A stretch of 63,212 nt of DNA from Elusimicrobia bacterium GWA2_61_42 (GTDB lineage: Bacteria; Elusimicrobiota; Elusimicrobia; Elusimicrobiales; UBA9959): the NCBI GenBank assembly GCA_001799615.1, contig MGTU01000022.1:93748-156959 (forward strand), in the 5' to 3' direction. Position 1 is the stretch's first letter. The number at the start of each line of letters is the position of its first letter. Under the pieces are notes generated by a model. The model made no database searches and was not told the DNA's origin. It worked only from the letters and a program-made list of their open reading frames with translations. The position numbers and the translations under genes are program-made. This document shows positions 58,526 to 63,212 of this stretch, in pieces.

Positions 58526-58621
58526 GCGGGCGGGAACCGGCTTGGGTAGTCTGTAACAATATTGCCACATCTTTGTATCAAATCCTAAATAGAAGATTTG
58601 TAAACTTTCCATAGCAACCTT

Positions 58622-60979
58622 ATGAAATACTGGTTCTACTCGGAAGGCAATATCCTCGGTCCCTACGATCCGGCAGAAATGCTGGCTCTTCCCGCTTTTG
58701 CCGAGGAAAGCCTCGTCTGCGCCGAAACCGCCACCGGGGATAACCCCGGCGACTGGCGCCCCGCCGCCCAGGTGGCCGAGATCGCCTCCGCCCTCAGCGT
58801 AGGGGCTGGCCGCTCCGTCGGCGCCGGCGTCATGGCCGGCGCCTACGAATACGAAACCGGCTTTAACGCCTCCGCCCGCTATTTCGAAGACAAGGAACCC
58901 GCCCCCGGCGCCTCTTACGGGGAACTCCTCGACACTATCGATAATATACTCGGCGCCTATAAAGAGGGGAAAGAAAGCCCTTCCAAACCCCAGGAAACCG
59001 ATTACGACCTGGCCGAAAAATTCGACATAAGGCTTTCCCGCATCCAGGAAGAGCTGGAAGCCGCCCGCTGGGAGAAGAACCTCCTCCTTGAAAAAATGCG
59101 CATGAAGGAGATGGAGGAGAAGAAGAACCGCGAGCGCATAAACGAACTTGAGGCCCGCCTTAAGAGCGAAACCGGCAGGGCCGAGGTAACGGAACGCGAA
59201 GTGGAGCAGGTGCGCCACCTGTCCGACCTCAAGGAAAAAGCCGAGACCATACGCAAAATAGAAGAGATCAAAAGGGAAGAGCTGTCCCTCAGGGAAGACG
59301 CCGCCCCCGCCGCCTCCAAATTTACCAGGACCTCCCCGCAGCCTGCGCCTGAAGCTTTGCCCGAGCCCGCAGCCGAAGCCGCCCCCAAAACGGCCCGTGA
59401 AGCCGCGGCCGCCGCCGTTACCGAGGCCGCAGCGGAAGCCGAGGCGCCCCGCCGCGAGGAACAGCCGGTTCCCGAGCTGGAAGTTAAAGCCTTAAAAAGC
59501 ATGGCCCGCCCGAGCGAGATAAAACTCGAGACCTCCCTGGGCGCTGAAGTTAAAGAACCCTCTGATGACGCCGGCCTGACCAGCCGCAAGCTGCGCAGCC
59601 TCGGCCAGACCCAGGCGCCGGCTTACGTCTACGGCTCCCATTACGATAAACCCCTGCCCGGTCCCGAAGCCGCGCCGCCCGGGGCCTTTAAAGGACCCGA
59701 ATCTTTCGAGCCCCTGCCGCAGCAGGCCGGCGGCCTCGTCTATGATTTTACCGTGGTAACCGCCAAGTCCGAAACTTCGCAGCAGTTCAAAATAGAGCCC
59801 CGGCAGGAAATACCTCCCGCGGCGCAGCCCGTCAGGCAGGCCCCCGCGCCCCAGGCCGCGCAGCCGCCCGTTTACGATTTCGGCGTACCGGCCCAACCGG
59901 CTCCCGCTCCCCAGCCCCAGGTCGTCGCCCAGCACGGCTTCCAGTTCCAGTCCCAGTCGCAGCCTCCGTCCGGTCATTTCAACGCTCCTCAGGCCGCGGC
60001 CCCCGCGCCCGCGCCCGCGGCCCAGCAGGCCCCGGCCGCGCAGCTTGGCGCGGCCGAACTGCAGCCCCGGGTGGCCGTTCCGGAAAAGGGCGCGGCGGCG
60101 CCGCCGGCCGAAACCCCCGAGAAAACGCAGCGCATTCCCGTGGCGGCTATAAAAGGAAAGCCCGACGGCAAACCCCAGGACGCCCCCAGGAAAAAAGGCG
60201 GCAAGCTGGCGTTCATCGCCGTACTCGTGATCTTCGGTTCCATAGCCGCCGGCGGTCTCGGCTACTTCTTTATGGGCGAGGGTGTCAGCTTCTCAGAATT
60301 TTCCATGCTGGACCTCGGCGGCAAGAAAAAGAGCACGGCTATGACCAGCCAGCTCGAGGCCAAAGCCCCCGTGGCCAAGGCTGAACCTTCTGAAGGCCTG
60401 CAGCCGGCCGCCGAACCTCAGCCCGCCCCGGCCGCGCAGCCGCAGCCGGCCCCCGAACCCGAAAAGCCGGTCAATGAAAATATCCGCAAGGCCCTCGTGA
60501 TAGTAAAAGAATACAAGCTTTCCGGCGGCCGCGGCACGGTGGCCACCTGGTTCGCCAACTCTTTCCTCTCGGGCGCCGCCGGCGGTTCCAATGAAGAATG
60601 GACCGCCACGCCGCTGCACGGGGATATCCTTGTGGTGCAGTACCGGCTGCTGAGGCCCAAGCAGGACCCCCTGATCTACCAGTTCGAAGTGGACGCCGCC
60701 AAGCATGACATCGTGCGCGGCATAAACAACAGCGCCATAGAGCTGCTGGACTTCTCGTCGAGGGAAAAAAGCGCGGCCGCGGTAAAGAAACCGGCGCCCA
60801 AGCCCAGGGTTAAAAAACCTTCCCGCCCCAAAGAACTTCCCATATTGCCTCTGCCGGACGCTCCGGCCGCCGGCACCGGGGCCGAGCCCGCCCCCACAGG
60901 TTTTGAGAACGCGCAGGCCGAAGGTTCGGAAGAGGTAAAATACCTGAAAGCCCAGGAGTCTGACGAAGAGCTGTTCTAA
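58622..60979 (+). CDS. GYF-domain, coiled-coil membrane protein upstream of pilB
   Basis: The 785-residue protein begins with a GYF_2-like domain (about 1-55: YWFYSEGNILGPYDPAEML), continues with a charged coiled coil (about 125-225, rich in Glu, Lys and Arg), a long Ala/Pro/Gln-rich disordered part, and one transmembrane helix (about 525-545, LAFIAVLVIFGSIAAGGLGYF). The C-terminus after the helix includes a compact domain (VIVKEYKLSGGRGTVATWF) and an acidic end. The cytoplasmic part therefore precedes the membrane anchor. It may be a pilus regulatory or alignment protein, judged only from its position 127 bases before pilB. Confidence 0.72.
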   Translation: MKYWFYSEGNILGPYDPAEMLALPAFAEESLVCAETATGDNPGDWRPAAQVAEIASALSVGAGRSVGAGVMAGAYEYETGFNASARYFEDKEPAPGASYGELLDTIDNILGAYKEGKESPSKPQETDYDLAEKFDIRLSRIQEELEAARWEKNLLLEKMRMKEMEEKKNRERINELEARLKSETGRAEVTEREVEQVRHLSDLKEKAETIRKIEEIKREELSLREDAAPAASKFTRTSPQPAPEALPEPAAEAAPKTAREAAAAAVTEAAAEAEAPRREEQPVPELEVKALKSMARPSEIKLETSLGAEVKEPSDDAGLTSRKLRSLGQTQAPAYVYGSHYDKPLPGPEAAPPGAFKGPESFEPLPQQAGGLVYDFTVVTAKSETSQQFKIEPRQEIPPAAQPVRQAPAPQAAQPPVYDFGVPAQPAPAPQPQVVAQHGFQFQSQSQPPSGHFNAPQAAAPAPAPAAQQAPAAQLGAAELQPRVAVPEKGAAAPPAETPEKTQRIPVAAIKGKPDGKPQDAPRKKGGKLAFIAVLVIFGSIAAGGLGYFFMGEGVSFSEFSMLDLGGKKKSTAMTSQLEAKAPVAKAEPSEGLQPAAEPQPAPAAQPQPAPEPEKPVNENIRKALVIVKEYKLSGGRGTVATWFANSFLSGAAGGSNEEWTATPLHGDILVVQYRLLRPKQDPLIYQFEVDAAKHDIVRGINNSAIELLDFSSREKSAAAVKKPAPKPRVKKPSRPKELPILPLPDAPAAGTGAEPAPTGFENAQAEGSEEVKYLKAQESDEELF

Positions 60980-61031
60980 GGCGGGCCGCATTCCTCGGCC
61001 GGCGGGTTGAGTGCCGCGCGTACATATGTAG

Positions 61032-61037
61032 TAGAAT
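61032..61037 (+). promoter_or_regulatory. Possible -10 box of pilB
   Basis: TAGAAT with TTGAGT spaced 19 bases upstream (61007-61012), 69 bases before the pilB ATG. Spacing is not ideal. Confidence 0.3.
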
Positions 61038-61106
61038 ACTGAAAACGCGCCCGCTTCTCCTTTGCCGGGACTTTTTCACCGGTTATCCGCTGCCGTTCCC
61101 GTTATT

Positions 61107-62876
61107 ATGGCTGAAAAAGGTTTATCGATAAACATTTCCAAGCGCCTCGGCGAAATGCTGGTCACCTCCGGCCTGATCACCGCCGCCCAGCTGGCCGAAG
61201 TGCTGGATATGCAGCGCACCACCGGCACCAAGCTGGGGCATTTGCTCGTCCATAAAAAATACATCGAAGAGCGCAGCCTGCTGGAGTTCCTCAGCAAGCA
61301 GTTCGGCATAGAATTCGTCGACCTGCGGGCCAAAGAGATCAACGCGGATATCCTCAAGATCATCCCCGAGAATATCGCCCGCCGCTACGGCCTGATAGCC
61401 GTGGAGAAGGCGGAGAACAAGCTCAAGGTCGCCATGGAGGACCCGCTGAACATCGTGGTCCTGGACGACCTGAAGATGATGACCGGCTACGACATAAAGC
61501 CGGTGTTCGGCTCGGAATCCGATATTACCGCCGCCATAGACAAGAACTACGGCTCCAAATCCTCCAAGGAAGCCCTCGACGACATCCTGCGGCGGACCAC
61601 CGGCGGCACCACGGAGGTTTCCCTTATCAGCGAGGACGAGGACAAGGGGGGCGGCGAGGACCTGATCTCGCTGGAGGAGAAGGGGGAAGCCGCGCCCATA
61701 GTGCAGATGGTGAACCTCATCATCTCTTCCGCCATCAAAGCCCACGCTTCCGACATCCATATAGAGCCGACCTACAAGGACACCAAGATCCGCTTCCGCA
61801 TAGACGGCGTGCTGCACGGGCAGCCCGGGCCGCCCAAAAAATTCCACAACGCCATCATCAGCCGCCTCAAGATCATGGCCACGCTTGACATCTCCGAGCG
61901 GCGCCTGCCCCAGGACGGGCGCACCAAGCTCAAGATCGACGACCACGAGATAGACCTGCGTATTTCCATCCTGCCCTGCGGCCCCGGGGAAAAGGTGGTC
62001 ATGCGTATCCTCGACTCCTCCGGCCTGAAGCTGCGCCTGGAAGACCTGGGCATGGAGCCCGAGAACCTGGCCATTTTCTCCAAGTGCCTTAAGGCCCCGC
62101 ACGGCATCAACCTGATCACCGGCCCCACCGGGTCGGGCAAATCCACCACGCTTTATTCCGCCCTGGCCACGCTTAACGCGCCCGACGTGAACATCGTCAC
62201 CATCGAGGACCCCATAGAATACAACCTGGAAGGCATCAACCAGGTGATGGTCAACGCCGACGTGGGGCTGACCTTCGCCTCGGGCCTGCGCTCCTTCCTG
62301 CGGCAGGACCCGGACATCATCATGGTGGGCGAGATCCGCGATTTCGAGACCATGGCCACCGCCATTAACGCCGCCATGACCGGCCACCTGGTCTTCTCCA
62401 CCCTGCATACCAACGACGCCCCGGGCGCCATAACCCGCATAGGCATGATGGGGGTGGAGCCGTTCCTGACCTCCTCCACGCTGCTCATGGTGGTGGCCCA
62501 GCGCCTGGTGCGCGGCATCTGCAAGAATTGCAAGGAAACCTACGAGGTAAAGCCGGAGCTGCTGGTCAGCCTGGGCGTCTCCAAAGCCGTCCTTGATAAC
62601 CATATTAAAAATGGTAAAATAACTCTGTCCAGGGGCAGGGGCTGCGATATCTGCGCCAAGACCGGTTATAAAGGCCGCATGGGCATCCATGAGATCCTGG
62701 AGATCAACGACGTTATCAGGGGCCTTATCATAGAGAAGGCCCACGTTTCCAAGATAAAAGAGGCCGGCCGCAAGAACGGCATGATAACCCTGAGGGAGTC
62801 GGCTTTGCGCAAGCTGTTTACCGGCGCGACCACGGTGGAAGAAGTCATACGCGTTACGGGTTCGGACGTGGACTAG
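61107..62876 (+). CDS. pilB: Type IV pilus assembly ATPase PilB (GspE family)
   Basis: The 589-residue secretion ATPase has an N-terminal MshEN/T2SSE_N domain (about 10-150), Walker A GPTGSGKSTTLYSAL (about 341), the Asp box and Walker B (DPDIIMVGEIRDFETM), the His box (HLVFSTLHTNDA) and a tetracysteine zinc motif (CKNCKE, CDICAKTGYKGR). It hydrolyses ATP at the inner membrane to extend type IV pili. The start at 61107 lacks a ribosome binding site but matches the conserved N-terminus. pilT follows 62 bases later. Confidence 0.95.
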   Translation: MAEKGLSINISKRLGEMLVTSGLITAAQLAEVLDMQRTTGTKLGHLLVHKKYIEERSLLEFLSKQFGIEFVDLRAKEINADILKIIPENIARRYGLIAVEKAENKLKVAMEDPLNIVVLDDLKMMTGYDIKPVFGSESDITAAIDKNYGSKSSKEALDDILRRTTGGTTEVSLISEDEDKGGGEDLISLEEKGEAAPIVQMVNLIISSAIKAHASDIHIEPTYKDTKIRFRIDGVLHGQPGPPKKFHNAIISRLKIMATLDISERRLPQDGRTKLKIDDHEIDLRISILPCGPGEKVVMRILDSSGLKLRLEDLGMEPENLAIFSKCLKAPHGINLITGPTGSGKSTTLYSALATLNAPDVNIVTIEDPIEYNLEGINQVMVNADVGLTFASGLRSFLRQDPDIIMVGEIRDFETMATAINAAMTGHLVFSTLHTNDAPGAITRIGMMGVEPFLTSSTLLMVVAQRLVRGICKNCKETYEVKPELLVSLGVSKAVLDNHIKNGKITLSRGRGCDICAKTGYKGRMGIHEILEINDVIRGLIIEKAHVSKIKEAGRKNGMITLRESALRKLFTGATTVEEVIRVTGSDVD

Positions 62877-62938
62877 GCGGGCAGGCACGGAAAACTTTTT
62901 CCAACAACGGATTTTACGCGGGCTTAGGAGCAAACAAA

Positions 62939-63212
62939 ATGGTAACGATGAGCGAATTGTTCATACTGATGCACGAGAAGAACGCCTCGGACATCCACCT
63001 TACCGCCGGCGCCACGCCGATGCTCCGCATAGACGGGGAACTGGTCCCGACAGCTTTCGAAAAACTTACCCCGGAGATGTGCCAGACCCTGAGCTTCTCG
63101 CTGATGACCGACGCGCAGCGCCAGCGCTTCGAGGCCACCAACGAACTGGACTTCGCCTTCGGCATCAAGGGCATGGGCCGCCTGCGCATGAACGCCTACC
63201 GCCAGCGCGGCG
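62939..63212 (+). CDS. pilT: Pilus retraction ATPase PilT (N-terminal part, cut by window end)
   Basis: Ninety-one codons are present before the window ends. The sequence MSELFILMHEKNASDIHLTA, PMLRIDGELVP, FEATNELDFAFG and GRLRMNAYRQRG matches the N-terminal PAS-like domain of PilT. The ribosome binding site TTAGGAG (62924-62930) precedes the ATG. Together with pilB it forms the antagonistic motor pair for pilus extension and retraction. Confidence 0.92.
   Translation, partial: MVTMSELFILMHEKNASDIHLTAGATPMLRIDGELVPTAFEKLTPEMCQTLSFSLMTDAQRQRFEATNELDFAFGIKGMGRLRMNAYRQRG

Larger units (their letters stand above)
58199..58621. other. 423-base intergenic region filled by hairpin repeats
   Basis: No convincing gene. 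It holds the dispersed hairpin repeat (copy 2), a further hairpin CGCTCCGC/GCGGAGCG around 58280-58306, and the 178-bp inverted-repeat element. No clear promoter for the following gene was identified in 58526-58621. Confidence 0.6.

Noticed and set aside
58233..58556. 107-codon frame between gltX and the GYF gene
   Set aside because: It lies entirely in the hairpin repeats and has repeat-derived composition.

Overview
The window is GC-rich and gene-dense. It comes from a Gram-negative (diderm) bacterium: it encodes lipoproteins, periplasmic binding proteins, a probable outer-membrane barrel and a type IV pilus motor pair (PilB, PilT). Gene content and the run of Ala/Gly-rich envelope proteins fit Elusimicrobiota or a related phylum. 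That placement is an inference from the protein mix; no rRNA or tRNA gene was seen.

Layout. 0.1-8.6 kb (minus strand): a metabolic operon with a DUF1646-type transporter, tryptophanase, a GlcD-GlcE fusion, GlcF and a GAF/HD-GYP phosphodiesterase, followed past a terminator by OsmC and a glycosyltransferase. 8.6-13 kb (plus): patatin-like lipase, TauE/SafE exporter with DUF1634 partner, a periplasmic TPR protein and a sugar nucleotidyltransferase. 13-16 kb (minus): DapL-like aminotransferase and TRAP permeases DctQ/DctM. 16-18.5 kb (plus): ferritin and formate-THF ligase. 18.5-24.1 kb (minus): a CPA2 antiporter behind a fluoride riboswitch, then dctP, tatT and malQ in one overlapping operon, then RidA and a small Cys-rich protein. 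24.1-26.8 kb (plus): a MurC-like ligase and a flavodiiron protein.

26.8-46 kb (plus) is the unusual part: eleven membrane-anchored or secreted proteins of unknown function plus one B12-binding radical SAM enzyme. Several share modules (basic N-terminus plus one membrane helix, Gly/Ala/Ser-rich body, a Lys-Asp-Pro...Pro-Glu-Pro linker, C-terminal membrane block, PPVVT spacers). The second half adds a putative HExxH zinc peptidase, a related protein in which the motif is HQxxH and which carries a formylglycine-generating-enzyme-like domain, and a secreted Cys-containing protein. Four promoters with 17-bp spacers were found here. Two share a palindrome over the -35 box and a 52-nt leader RNA with compensatory base changes. 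A third drives a purine-riboswitch-like three-way junction followed by an overlapping terminator. I regard this cluster and its RNA leaders as the best candidate for an undescribed system.

46-63.2 kb (plus) is mostly housekeeping: a deoxyhypusine-synthase-like enzyme, an outer-membrane-like protein, dnaX, recR, comEC (with a degenerate C-terminal domain), glnS, nadK, recN, gltX, a GYF-domain membrane protein, pilB and the start of pilT. Hairpin-forming dispersed repeats lie at the left edge, near 19.7 and 23.4 kb, and between gltX and the GYF gene.
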